A DNA stretch of 64,000 nt from Actinomycetospora lemnae (GTDB lineage Bacteria > Actinomycetota > Actinomycetes > Mycobacteriales > Pseudonocardiaceae), in the NCBI RefSeq assembly GCF_028737315.1, contig NZ_JAQZAO010000019.1, forward strand, positions 20,859-84,858. Direction: 5' to 3'. Under the pieces are notes generated by a model. The model searched no databases. It saw only the letters and a list, made by a program, of their open reading frames with translations, and had not been told where the DNA came from. Positions 22,396-30,403 of this stretch are shown here, piece by piece. The position numbers and the translations under genes are program-made. Positions within the stretch are counted from its first letter, which is position 1; each line of letters begins with the position of its first letter.

Positions 22396-23652
22396 TCAGC
22401 CGACGCGGATGCCGGCGGGCAGGCGGGTGCCCTCGCCGGCGAGGGGGTCGGAGTCGCAGGCCCGGTCGGGACGGCGCACCGACAGCGTCAGCGGCACCGG
22501 CCCGCTCCCACCGGTCGAGCCCCGCTGCGCTCCGTCTCCCGCGTCCTTGCGCGGCCCCCGGGTCGTCCGGTGGGAGTGGTCCAGCGACGGCTTGGGGACG
22601 ACGGTGTCCATCTCGAGCTGCGCCAGCGCCCGCTCGCCGTTGCCGAGCACGCACTCCGGGTCGGGGCCGTCGAGCGGCAGGCCGGTGAAGAACTTCGCCG
22701 CCATGCAGCCGCCCTGGCAGGCGTCGTAGTGCGAGCACTTCGTGCACGCGCCGCCCGACTGCGGTCCGCGCAGCTCGGCGAACAGCTCGGACTCCCGCCA
22801 GACGGTGTCGAAGCCCCCCGGCGATCGGACGTTGCCCGCGAGGAACTGCTCGTGGATGGCGAACGGGCAGGCGTAGACGTCGCCGACCGGGTCGATCAGG
22901 CACACCACGCGCCCGGCGCCGCACAGGTTGAGGCCCGGCAGCTCCTGGCCGAACGCCGAGAGGTGGAAGAACGAGTCGCCGGTGAGGACGTCCTCGCCGC
23001 GGGCGACGAGCCAGTCGTAGAGCTGGCGCTGCTGCTCGCGGGTGGGGTGCAGCTCGTCCCACGAGTCGGCGCCGCGGCCCGAGGGGCGGAAGCGGGTGAT
23101 CCGCAGCTGGGCGCCGTAGCGGTCGGCGATGGCCTTGAACTCGTCGAGCTGGTCGACGTTGTGCCGGGTCACCACCACACTGATCTTGAACTGCCCGAAC
23201 CCGGCCTCGTACAGGTTCTCCATGGCCCGGATCGCCGTGGCGTACGAGCCGGGGCCGCGGACGTGGTCGTTGACCTCGGCCGTCGCGCCGTCGAGGGAGA
23301 TCTGCACGTCGACGTAGTCGGTGGCCGCCAACTGCGCCGCGCGCGCCTTGTCGAGCTTGACGCCGTTGGTGGAGAACTTGACGCCGACGTCGTGGGCGAT
23401 CGCGTAGTCCAGCAGCTCCCAGAAGTCGCTGCGGACCGTCGGCTCGCCGCCGCCGATGTTGACGTAGAAGACCTGCATGCGCTGGAGCTCGTCGATGACC
23501 GCCTTGCACTCCTCGGTGGAGAGCTCGTTCGGGTCGCGACGACCGGAGCTGGACAGGCAGTGCACGCAGGACAGGTTGCAGGCGTAGGTGAGCTCCCAGG
23601 TCAGGCAGATCGGGGAGTTCAGGCCTTCGACGAAGTGGTCGACGAGTTTCAC
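22396..23652 (-). CDS. mftC: Mycofactocin radical SAM maturase MftC
   Basis: 418 residues. It acts on the C-terminal Val-Tyr of MftA, by oxidative decarboxylation and then ring closure. Seen: TYACNLSCVHCLS (4Fe-4S cluster, CxxxCxxC), NIGGGEPTVR (SAM site), KFSTNGVKLD and VQISLDGATAEVNDHVRG. The C-terminal SPASM-type cluster Cys residues are in LCGAGRVVCLIDPVGDVYACPF and CTKCSHYDACQGGC. The start GTG overlaps the mftB stop (GTGA). The last 60 or so residues (basic, Arg/Pro-rich) look like an extension. No mftD follows; the gene faces a convergent unrelated gene. Confidence 0.95.
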   Translation of the reverse strand: MKLVDHFVEGLNSPICLTWELTYACNLSCVHCLSSSGRRDPNELSTEECKAVIDELQRMQVFYVNIGGGEPTVRSDFWELLDYAIAHDVGVKFSTNGVKLDKARAAQLAATDYVDVQISLDGATAEVNDHVRGPGSYATAIRAMENLYEAGFGQFKISVVVTRHNVDQLDEFKAIADRYGAQLRITRFRPSGRGADSWDELHPTREQQRQLYDWLVARGEDVLTGDSFFHLSAFGQELPGLNLCGAGRVVCLIDPVGDVYACPFAIHEQFLAGNVRSPGGFDTVWRESELFAELRGPQSGGACTKCSHYDACQGGCMAAKFFTGLPLDGPDPECVLGNGERALAQLEMDTVVPKPSLDHSHRTTRGPRKDAGDGAQRGSTGGSGPVPLTLSVRRPDRACDSDPLAGEGTRLPAGIRVG

Positions 23653-23984
23653 GGGGTGTCCCCCTCGGAGCGCCGCTTGATGGTGCCCGCCTGCGCCAGG
23701 CCGGCCAGGGCCTTCAGGTACTGGTCCCGCTGGGGTGCAGGAACCTCGGCGGCCTCGAGGGCGCCGTGGACGTCGGGGTGGTCGGCGAGCGTCTCGACGA
23801 CCCGGACCAGGGGCCGGGTCTTGAGGAACGACAGCCGCCGGGTGTGGAAGTCGTAGACCAGGGCGCCGAAGGACTCCGGACGCACCGAGACCGAGCCGGA
23901 GATCCGGTACGGCTGGTCGGCGTCGAAGTGCTCGACGCCGGCGGGGGTGGCTCGCGGGCCGGCCCCCGCCGCCGTCGTCGACAT
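23649..23984 (-). CDS. mftB: Mycofactocin peptide chaperone MftB
   Basis: 111 residues. RiPP recognition element that holds the MftA leader for MftC. Seen: FDADQPYRISGSVSVRPESFGALVYDF and RRLSFLKTRPLVRVV, the core PqqD-like winged fold of MftB. The ATG overlaps the MftA stop (TGATG) and the stop overlaps the mftC start, so all three proteins are made in a coupled manner. Confidence 0.95.
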   Translation of the reverse strand: MSTTAAGAGPRATPAGVEHFDADQPYRISGSVSVRPESFGALVYDFHTRRLSFLKTRPLVRVVETLADHPDVHGALEAAEVPAPQRDQYLKALAGLAQAGTIKRRSEGDTP

Positions 23985-24061
23985 CAGTAGACGCCGCACA
24001 TGCCGTCGATCGAGACCTCCTCGACGAGGGTCTCCTCGACCAGCTCCTCGTTCTCTCCCAT
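23984..24061 (-). CDS. mftA: Mycofactocin precursor peptide MftA (25 aa)
   Basis: Short peptide MGENEELVEETLVEEVSIDG plus MCGVY. The C-terminal IDGMCGVY is the family signature, and the last Val-Tyr becomes the redox cofactor core. The acidic Glu/Val leader binds MftB. The ATG at 24061 is preceded by GAGGAGGA, nine bases away. Shorter than most annotation cut-offs. Confidence 0.95.
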   Translation of the reverse strand: MGENEELVEETLVEEVSIDGMCGVY

Positions 24062-24098
24062 TGCGTCCTCCTCACCAGCGGTGCCTCGGGCGCTGGGA

Positions 24099-24120
24099 AC
24101 GCTAAGCGGCACTCGGTGCC
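24099..24120. promoter_or_regulatory. mftA promoter with overlapping palindrome (probable MftR operator)
   Basis: On the minus strand a TAGCGT -10 box (24104-24099) is immediately preceded by the palindrome GGCAC-CGA-GTGCC (24120-24108). A repressor bound there would block the promoter. MftR-type TetR proteins are known to repress mft operons, so this is the best operator candidate. The binding itself is inferred. Confidence 0.5.
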
Positions 24121-24202
24121 ACCACCAGACGTCCGGCGGACGGGATTCCCCTGTCCGATCGGTGGGGGCGGCGGACGACCCGGGTTGGTAGAGGATGCTC
24201 GT

Positions 24203-24793
24203 GTGGTGACGACGAGGAGCGCGCGACGGGTGCCGGTCGCCCGGCGCCTCGAGGACGTCGCCCTCGAGCTGTTCGCGACGCAGGGCTTCGACGAGACCAC
24301 GGTCGACGAGCTCGCCGTCGCCGGCGGGGTGGGCCGGAGGACCTTCTTCCGGTACTTCCCCACCAAGCTCGACGTCGTGCTCGGCGAGCTGGACGACGGC
24401 CTCGCCGCCCTCGCCGCCGTGCTGCGCGACGAGCCCGGCGACGACCCGGTCGTCGCCGCCCGCGCCGCCTTCCTCGCGGTCAACCACTACGCCGACGCCG
24501 AGCTCCCCGCGCTGCGCCGGCGCCTCGGGCTCATCGAGGACGTCCCGGAGCTCGCCGCGCGGGCCACGGTCCGCTACCGCGACTGGGAGCAGACCCTCGC
24601 CACCGACGCCGCCGGGCGCTGGGGCACCGACCCCGCCTCGCTGCGCGCGCAGGTGTTCGGGCGGGCCGTCGTCGCGTCGATGCGCGCGGTGTTCAGCGCC
24701 TGGCACGGGCGCCCGGAGGCGGACGCCGCGGCGCTGGGCGCGCTGGTCGAGGAGGCGTTCGACGCCCTGGCGCGGGGGTTCTCGTCGCCGTGA
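24203..24793 (+). CDS. mftR: TetR-family regulator MftR
   Basis: 196 residues. N-terminal helix-turn-helix RLEDVALELFATQGFDETTVDELAVAGGVGRRTFFRYFPTKLDV with the RTFFRYFPTK recognition helix typical of MftR. The C-terminal half would bind an acyl-CoA-like ligand. Divergent from mftA, as in other genomes. GTG at 24203 (or the adjacent GTG at 24206) is chosen; AGAGGA lies upstream. Its stop overlaps the next gene (GTGA). Confidence 0.88.
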   Translation: MVTTRSARRVPVARRLEDVALELFATQGFDETTVDELAVAGGVGRRTFFRYFPTKLDVVLGELDDGLAALAAVLRDEPGDDPVVAARAAFLAVNHYADAELPALRRRLGLIEDVPELAARATVRYRDWEQTLATDAAGRWGTDPASLRAQVFGRAVVASMRAVFSAWHGRPEADAAALGALVEEAFDALARGFSSP

Positions 24794-25161
24794 GCGCGCC
24801 CGAGGAGCTCATCGACCTCGATCCCGACTCGTCCGACCCGCCCTACGAGCAGCTGCGCGCCCGGATCACCGAGCTCGCCCGCACCGGTGGCCTCGCCCCG
24901 CACACGCGCCTGCCGGCGGTGCGCCGACTCGCCGGGGACCTCAACCTCGCGCCCGGCACCGTTGCCCGCGCCTACCGGGAGCTCGAGGCGGCCGGGGTCG
25001 TCGAGACCCGGGGGCGGCTGGGCACCTTCGTCGTGGGCGGGGAGTCGCCCGCCGACCCGGCCCGCGAGCTCGCCGCCGAGTACGCGCGGCGGGTCACCGC
25101 GCTCGGCGTCTCGCGGGAGCGCGCGCTGGACCTCGCCCGCGCGGCCCTCGCCGAGTCCTGA
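24790..25161 (+). CDS. Short GntR-family regulator (YtrA type)
   Basis: 123 residues. Only a winged helix-turn-helix (PPYEQLRARITELARTGGLAPHTRLPAVRRLAGDL, PGTVARAYRELEAAGVVETRGRLGTFV) plus a short helical tail, the YtrA subfamily layout. This type usually regulates ABC transporters, but none is adjacent. It overlaps mftR by GTGA and may be co-expressed with it. Confidence 0.85.
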   Translation: MSAPEELIDLDPDSSDPPYEQLRARITELARTGGLAPHTRLPAVRRLAGDLNLAPGTVARAYRELEAAGVVETRGRLGTFVVGGESPADPARELAAEYARRVTALGVSRERALDLARAALAES

Positions 25162-25175
25162 CCGGGGCCCGCGGG

Positions 25176-25192
25176 GCGAGGGACGCCCTCGC
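25176..25192. terminator. Hairpin GCGAGGG-ACG-CCCTCGC between convergent genes
   Basis: Perfect 7-bp stem with a three-base loop in the 65-base gap between the GntR gene (+) and the SDR gene (-). CGCCCTCGCT is repeated at about 25184 and 25213. Confidence 0.5.
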
Positions 25193-25226
25193 TGCCTCCC
25201 ACGCACCCAGGGGCGCCCTCGCTCCC

Positions 25227-25934
25227 CTACCAGGGCACCTCGGCCCGGTCCTCCCACAACCGCCCGGTCGGCGCCGGGTCGGACGGGCTGGAGGCCCGCC
25301 CGCAGAGCCAGATCGCCGTGTCCGCGCCCTGCTCGACCGACCGGGGCGCGTCGGGGCCGCCCATGTCGGTGCGGCAGTGGCCGGGGCAGGTCGCGTCGAC
25401 GAGGACCCCGCGCCGGCCGAGCGCCAGCTCGTGGGCGAGGTTGCGGGTCAGCGCGTTGAGCCCCGCCTTCGCGACGCGGTAGGGCGCGAGCCCGCCCGCG
25501 GTGCCCGGACCGGTCATGCGCCCGAGGCACGCGGACAGGTTGACCACCCGGCCCCACCGGCGCCGCGCCATCCCCGGCACGAGCGCGCCGACGAGGGCGA
25601 AGGGGGCGTCGAGGTCGACCGCCCGCACGTCGCGCCACTCCCCCAGCGACGTGTCGAGCGTCCTCGACCGCTTCGCGCTCATCACGGCCGCGGCGTTGAC
25701 CAGCACGTCCACCTCGAGCCCGTCGACGCGGGCGGCGATCCCGTCGACGTCGGCGAGGTCGTGCACCAGCGCCCGCCCGCCGATGGCCGCCATCGCCGCG
25801 CCCAGGGCGTCCCCGTCGCGCGCCACGCCGATCACCGAGGCACCCGCGGAGGCCAGCCCCGCCGCGATCGCCCGGCCCAGGCCCCGGCTGGCACCGGTGA
25901 CGAGCGCGGTGCGCCCGGACAGCTCCTCGGTCAC
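25227..25934 (-). CDS. Short-chain dehydrogenase/reductase
   Basis: 235 residues. Classical SDR Rossmann fold: TALVTGASRGLGRAIAAGLA (cofactor site TGxxxGxG), VLVNAAAVM (NNAG equivalent), catalytic Ser in VVNLSACLGRM, YRVAKAGLNALTRNLAHEL (YxxxK) and CPGHCRTDM. Mycofactocin-linked SDRs are known, but this one lacks clear subgroup signs. The GTG at 25934 is chosen because the fold starts within ten residues. Divergent from mno; the 260-base gap between them holds the mno promoter. Confidence 0.87.
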   Translation of the reverse strand: MTEELSGRTALVTGASRGLGRAIAAGLASAGASVIGVARDGDALGAAMAAIGGRALVHDLADVDGIAARVDGLEVDVLVNAAAVMSAKRSRTLDTSLGEWRDVRAVDLDAPFALVGALVPGMARRRWGRVVNLSACLGRMTGPGTAGGLAPYRVAKAGLNALTRNLAHELALGRRGVLVDATCPGHCRTDMGGPDAPRSVEQGADTAIWLCGRASSPSDPAPTGRLWEDRAEVPW

Positions 25935-26119
25935 CGGCCCGAGGTTCCCGCGGCCGTCCCCTTCCACCCTTGACGCTTGTCGCGTACACCTTGCAACAAC
26001 GGGTCGGCGACAACGCCGCACGATGGCCAGGCGGGCCACCTGCCCGAAGGTGCAGGCCGGGCACCGTCGCCGTGGTCGGGATCACCGCGCGCCCCTGTCC
26101 TCGTGACCCGCGCCACCCC

Positions 26120-26125
26120 TAGCGT
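26120..26125 (+). promoter_or_regulatory. -10 box TAGCGT of mno
   Basis: CCCCTAGCGTCGC about 70 bases before the mno ATG, the same box as at prk, fba and mftA. Confidence 0.42.
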
Positions 26126-26194
26126 CGCGCCGGATCGCGCGGAGCCGGCCCCCTGCGGGGCGCTCCGGGACCGACCCCGACCGAGAGGACCGCC

Positions 26195-27487
26195 ATGCAG
26201 GTAGACGAGCTGCTCAAGCCGTTCCCGATCAAGGAGTTCCACCCCTTCCCGCGGGCGCTGCTGGGGCCCGGCTCGCACGAGATGATCGGCCCCGAGGCCC
26301 TCAAGATGGGCTTCAAGAAGACGCTGATCATGACCTCGGGTCTGCGCGGCACGGACATCGTCCACAAGATCTCCGAGTCCATGAAGTGGCACGGGATCGA
26401 GACGGTCATCTACGACCAGGTCGAGTCCAACCCCAAGGACTACAACGTCATGGACTCGGTGAAGCTGTACCAGGAGAACTCCTGTGACAGCTTCGTCTCC
26501 ATCGGCGGCGGCTCCTCGCACGACGCCTGCAAGGGCGCCCGCGTCTCGGTCGCCCACGACGGCCGCAACGTCAACGAGTTCGAGGGCTTCAACCAGTCCG
26601 AGAACCCGAAGAACCCGCCGCACATCGCGGTCTCCACGACGGCCGGCACGGGCTCGGAGACGTCGTGGGCCTACGTCATCACCGACACCACGACCGACCC
26701 GAACAACCCGCACAAGTACGTCGCGTTCGACGACGCCTCGGTGACCAGCCTGGCGATCGACGACCCGGTGCTCTACTACGACTGCCCGGTCGACTTCACC
26801 GCCCAGTGCGGCTTCGACGTGCTCGCGCACGCCTCCGAGCCCTACGTCTCGCGCCTGAACTTCCAGCCGAGCCTGGGCAACGCCCTGCGCGCCATCGAGC
26901 TCACCAACGAGCACCTGCGCGAGGCCGTGTGGAACGGGCAGGACCTGCCCGGCCGCGAGGGCATGATGTACGCGCAGTACATCGCCGCCCAGGCGTTCAA
27001 CTCCGGCGGCCTCGGGATCATCCACTCGATCTCGCACGCGGTGTCCGCGTTCTACGACACCCACCACGGCCTCAACAACGCCATCGCGCTCCCCCGCGTG
27101 TGGGCGTTCAACATGCCGGTGGCCTACAAGCGCTTCGCGAAGATCGCCCAGGCCATGGGCGTGGACACCACGCACATGACCGACGTCCAGGCCGCCGAGG
27201 CCGCGCTCGCCGCGTCCATCCGGCTGCTGCGCGACGTGGGCATCCCGGAGAAGTTCACCGACGTCACCCAGGACTCGTACTCGAAGAACCGCCTGGGCCA
27301 GGGCCCGACCAAGTTCTACGAGAACGAGAAGACCATCACGGGCAACGACGCCGACGTGGACCGCATCACCAACCACGTCCTCGGTGACGCCTGCACGCCG
27401 GGCAACCCCAAGGAGTGCACGTTCACGACCGTGCGCCCCGTCGTCGACCACTGCATGAACGGCGACCTCGACGACCTGCTCAGCTGA
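26195..27487 (+). CDS. mno: NDMA-dependent-type methanol/alcohol dehydrogenase (iron-type family)
   Basis: 430 residues. Oxidises methanol and short alcohols using a tightly bound nicotinamide, re-oxidised in vivo by mycofactocin. Seen: PRALLGPGSHEMIGPEALK, GGGSSHDACKG (nucleotide site), TTAGTGSETSWAYV, FDVLAHASEPYVSR and SISHAVSAFYDTHHGLNNAIALP (metal ligands). It aligns along its length, from memory, with the Amycolatopsis/Rhodococcus Mno-Mdo decameric enzymes. It has strong codon bias (many AAG and GAG, almost no rare codons), as in highly expressed genes. ATG has CGAGAGGA upstream. Followed by a hairpin and the moxR/VWA pair. Confidence 0.94.
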   Translation: MQVDELLKPFPIKEFHPFPRALLGPGSHEMIGPEALKMGFKKTLIMTSGLRGTDIVHKISESMKWHGIETVIYDQVESNPKDYNVMDSVKLYQENSCDSFVSIGGGSSHDACKGARVSVAHDGRNVNEFEGFNQSENPKNPPHIAVSTTAGTGSETSWAYVITDTTTDPNNPHKYVAFDDASVTSLAIDDPVLYYDCPVDFTAQCGFDVLAHASEPYVSRLNFQPSLGNALRAIELTNEHLREAVWNGQDLPGREGMMYAQYIAAQAFNSGGLGIIHSISHAVSAFYDTHHGLNNAIALPRVWAFNMPVAYKRFAKIAQAMGVDTTHMTDVQAAEAALAASIRLLRDVGIPEKFTDVTQDSYSKNRLGQGPTKFYENEKTITGNDADVDRITNHVLGDACTPGNPKECTFTTVRPVVDHCMNGDLDDLLS

Positions 27488-27493
27488 TCGCAG

Positions 27494-27544
27494 CACCGGT
27501 GCCCGGTGAGGTCGGCCTCTGCGCTGGCCCGCCGGGCACCGGTG
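27494..27544 (+). terminator. Intercistronic hairpin between mno and moxR
   Basis: CACCGGTGCCCGG and CCGGGCACCGGTG form a perfect 13-bp stem around a 25-base loop. There is no U-tract, so it may be a partial terminator or an mRNA stabiliser that keeps mno more abundant than the downstream genes. Confidence 0.6.
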
Positions 27545-27581
27545 TGTTCCCCTCGATCCGCCACCTTCGGAAGGACCCCGC

Positions 27582-28832
27582 GTGACCAGCACGACCACCG
27601 ACGCCAGCCCGCCCTTCGGAACGGTCGAGGAGGTCGTCGACGCGCTCGCCGCGCAGGGCTACATCGCCGACCGGCGCCTGGCCACGACGGTGTTCCTGCT
27701 GACCCGCCTCGAGAAGCCGCTGCTGCTCGAGGGACCGGCGGGTGTCGGCAAGACCGAGCTGGCGAAGATGCTCGCCCTGGCCACGGGCCGGCGCTTCCTG
27801 CGGCTGCAGTGCTACGAGGGCCAGGACGAGACCAAGGCCCTCTACGAGTGGGACTACGGCAAGCAGCTGCTCTACACCCAGATGCTGCGCGAGAAGATCA
27901 GTGAGATCGTCCAGGACGCCCCCGACATCAAGACCTCGGTCGAGCGCATCGCGTCCCAGGACAGCGTCTTCTTCTCGGAGCAGTTCCTCGCGGAGCGGCC
28001 GCTGATGGAGGCCATCCGCTCCGACGAGCCCGTCGTGCTGCTCATCGACGAGGTCGACCGCGCCGACGAGGCGCTCGAGGCCGTGCTGCTCGAGACGCTC
28101 GGCGAGTTCCAGATCTCGGTGCCCGAGGTCGGGACGTTCAGGGCGGAGAACGCGCCCTACGTCATCCTGACCAGCAACAACACGCGCGACCTGGCCGCCG
28201 CCCTCAAGCGCCGCTGCCTGCACCTCTTCCTGGACTACCCCACCGCCGAGCGCGAGCTGGAGATCGTGCGCTCGAAGGACACCGGGCTGCCCGAGGCGGC
28301 CGCGCGCGAGCTCGTCGAGGTGGTCCGCGGGCTGCGCGAGCTCGAGCTGCGCAAGGCGCCGAGCATCTCCGAGACCATCGACTGGGCCCGCACCCTGGCC
28401 GTGCTGGGCGTCGACGAGCTGAACTCGCAGATCCTCGCCGACACCGTCTCGGTCGTCGTCAAGTACGACAAGGACGTCACCAAGGCCCTCGGCGCCCTGC
28501 CGAAGCTCGTCGACCCCAACGCCGAGATCGACGACGCCCACGGCCACGGCCACGGGCACGGCCACGGGCATGGCCACGACAACGGGCACTCGAGCGGCCC
28601 GGCGCCCGCGACGTCCCGGCCCGTGCACGACGACGAGGACGACGGCCCCGACGGCCGCGCGGTCCGCGCCGCCAAGGACCAGGAGGGACGGCACGCGGGC
28701 GTCTACGGCGCCCCCGGTCGGGAGTACCAGGAGCGCGCCCGCTCGGGCGAGACCGAGCCGACCAAGAAGCGGCCGGTGAGCTCCGGTCAGGGCAGCCGCT
28801 CGTTCGGGCTCGGCAAGAAGCGCGCCCTCTAG
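27582..28832 (+). CDS. MoxR-type AAA+ ATPase with His-rich insert, mno-linked
   Basis: 416 residues. AAA+ core: LLEGPAGVGKTELAKMLA (Walker A), LRLQCYEGQDETKALYEW, VVLLIDEVDRADE (Walker B), ILTSNNTRDL (sensor 1) and LKRRCLHLFLDYP. About residue 320 an alternating His-Gly tract (HGHGHGHGHGHGHDNGH) follows, then an acidic/basic disordered tail ending FGLGKKRAL. MoxR proteins with a VWA partner help metal-enzyme maturation. The His-Gly tract could hold metal for the neighbouring dehydrogenase (inference). GTG start at 27582. Confidence 0.88.
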   Translation: MTSTTTDASPPFGTVEEVVDALAAQGYIADRRLATTVFLLTRLEKPLLLEGPAGVGKTELAKMLALATGRRFLRLQCYEGQDETKALYEWDYGKQLLYTQMLREKISEIVQDAPDIKTSVERIASQDSVFFSEQFLAERPLMEAIRSDEPVVLLIDEVDRADEALEAVLLETLGEFQISVPEVGTFRAENAPYVILTSNNTRDLAAALKRRCLHLFLDYPTAERELEIVRSKDTGLPEAAARELVEVVRGLRELELRKAPSISETIDWARTLAVLGVDELNSQILADTVSVVVKYDKDVTKALGALPKLVDPNAEIDDAHGHGHGHGHGHGHDNGHSSGPAPATSRPVHDDEDDGPDGRAVRAAKDQEGRHAGVYGAPGREYQERARSGETEPTKKRPVSSGQGSRSFGLGKKRAL

Positions 28833-28858
28833 CCCCGCCCGCCCGAGAGGAGGCCTGC

Positions 28859-30403
28859 GTGGAGGCCAGCATCCACCGCTTCGTCCGGCTGCTCCGCATC
28901 CGGCAGGTCCGGATCTCCACGTCGGAGGTCCTCGACGCCATGCGCTGTGCGCGCGAGCCCGGCGTGCTCGCCGACCGCGAGACGCTGCGGGCCGCCCTGC
29001 GCGTCGCGCTGGTCAAGGACGTCCGGGACGAGGCGACCTTCGACGAGATCTTCGACGCGTACTTCGCCCTGGTCCGCATCGGCGCCGAGGAGCGGGGGCA
29101 CGGTCACGGGCACGGTCACGAGGACCTGTCCGACGACGGCACGCTCGAGGACTTCACCCTCTCCGACGAGCCCGCCGAGACCCCGCAGCAGGGCCACGAC
29201 CACGGCAAACCCGTGGACATCAAGGAGTTCTTCGACCCCGAGGACATGGCCCAGCAGTACAACCTGCACCAGGAGGCCAACAAGCTCGACCTCGCGGCGA
29301 TGACCGACGAGATCGTCTTCTCCAAGGACGGGGCCACCGACCAGACCGGCACCACCGAGAAGGTCCAGATCGAGACCGACCGTCTGCACGGCGGCGGGCT
29401 GCCCGGCGACATCGCCACCGAGTCGGGCACGAAGGTCGACGCCGACCTCAACGTCGCGCAGCAGGAGGCGCTGCTCGGCTGGCTGCAGGGCGTCGAGGAC
29501 GGGATCTCCGACGACGGCGACGAGACGGACGCGATGGCGCTGCGGCGCCGGCTCGCCGGGATGCTCGAGAACCTCCCCGAGGCGATCAAGCGCCACCTCG
29601 AGCGGCTGCTGGAGATCGAGCAGCGGATCGTCGACGGCGGGCACGCCGACGAGGAGGCGCACCGGGCCGAGGTCGACCGCGCCGAGGAGCACGAGCGCCA
29701 GCAGCTCGAGGACTCGCTGCGCCGGCTCGCGAAGACCCTGCACGGCGCGCTGACGCACAAGCGCCGCGAGTCCCCGCGCGGGCGCATCGACCCCGGGCGC
29801 ACGATGCGGCGCAACATGCGCTTCGACGGGGTGCCGTTCCGGCCGGTCACCGTCGAGCGCACCGAGGACAAGCCGCGCCTGGTGATCCTCGCCGACGTCT
29901 CGCTGTCGGTGCGCGCCACGGCCCGCTTCACGCTGCACCTCGTGCACGGGCTGCAGGACATGTTCGGGCAGGTGCGCTCGTTCGCGTTCGTCGCGGACCT
30001 GTTGGAGGTCACCGACCTGTTCGCCGACCACACCGTCGAGGACGCCCTCGGGCTGATCTTCGGCGGCGACCTGCTCGACGTCGACGCGAACTCCGACTAC
30101 GGCACCGCGTTCGGCACGTTCCTCGAGGACCACGGCTCGGCGGTGAACCGGCGGTCCACGGTGATCGTGCTGGGCGACGGTCGGGGCAACGGCAACGACG
30201 CGAACATGGAGGCGTTCGCCGAGATCACCCGCCGGGCGCGCGAGACGATCTGGCTGACCCCGGAGCCCCGCTACTCCTGGGGGCTCGGCGCCTGCGACCT
30301 GCCGCGCTACGCCGAGCACGTCGACCGCATCCGCGTCGTCCGCGACCTCACCGGGCTGTCGGAGGTCAGCCACGACATGGCGGCCGAGATGATCGGCAGA
30401 TGA
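28859..30403 (+). CDS. VWA-domain protein with His-Gly tracts, partner of the MoxR ATPase
   Basis: 514 residues. The N-terminal helical part (FVRLLRIRQVRISTSEVLDAM) resembles CoxE-like proteins. Residues about 80-115 hold EERGHGHGHGHED and QQGHDHGK, putative metal-binding. A long acidic coiled region follows (LERLLEIEQRIVDGGHADEEAHRAE). The C-terminal VWA domain has the MIDAS motif in ILADVSLSVRA (DxSxS) and VIVLGDGRGNG. GTG at 28859 has GAGAGGAGG upstream. The stop overlaps the mftM start (ATGA), which ties it to mycofactocin metabolism. Confidence 0.85.
   Translation: MEASIHRFVRLLRIRQVRISTSEVLDAMRCAREPGVLADRETLRAALRVALVKDVRDEATFDEIFDAYFALVRIGAEERGHGHGHGHEDLSDDGTLEDFTLSDEPAETPQQGHDHGKPVDIKEFFDPEDMAQQYNLHQEANKLDLAAMTDEIVFSKDGATDQTGTTEKVQIETDRLHGGGLPGDIATESGTKVDADLNVAQQEALLGWLQGVEDGISDDGDETDAMALRRRLAGMLENLPEAIKRHLERLLEIEQRIVDGGHADEEAHRAEVDRAEEHERQQLEDSLRRLAKTLHGALTHKRRESPRGRIDPGRTMRRNMRFDGVPFRPVTVERTEDKPRLVILADVSLSVRATARFTLHLVHGLQDMFGQVRSFAFVADLLEVTDLFADHTVEDALGLIFGGDLLDVDANSDYGTAFGTFLEDHGSAVNRRSTVIVLGDGRGNGNDANMEAFAEITRRARETIWLTPEPRYSWGLGACDLPRYAEHVDRIRVVRDLTGLSEVSHDMAAEMIGR

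Noticed and set aside
25227..25934. Naming the SDR as the mycofactocin-coupled type.
   Set aside because: Position near mft and mno is suggestive, but the sequence lacks insertions I could tie to that subgroup.
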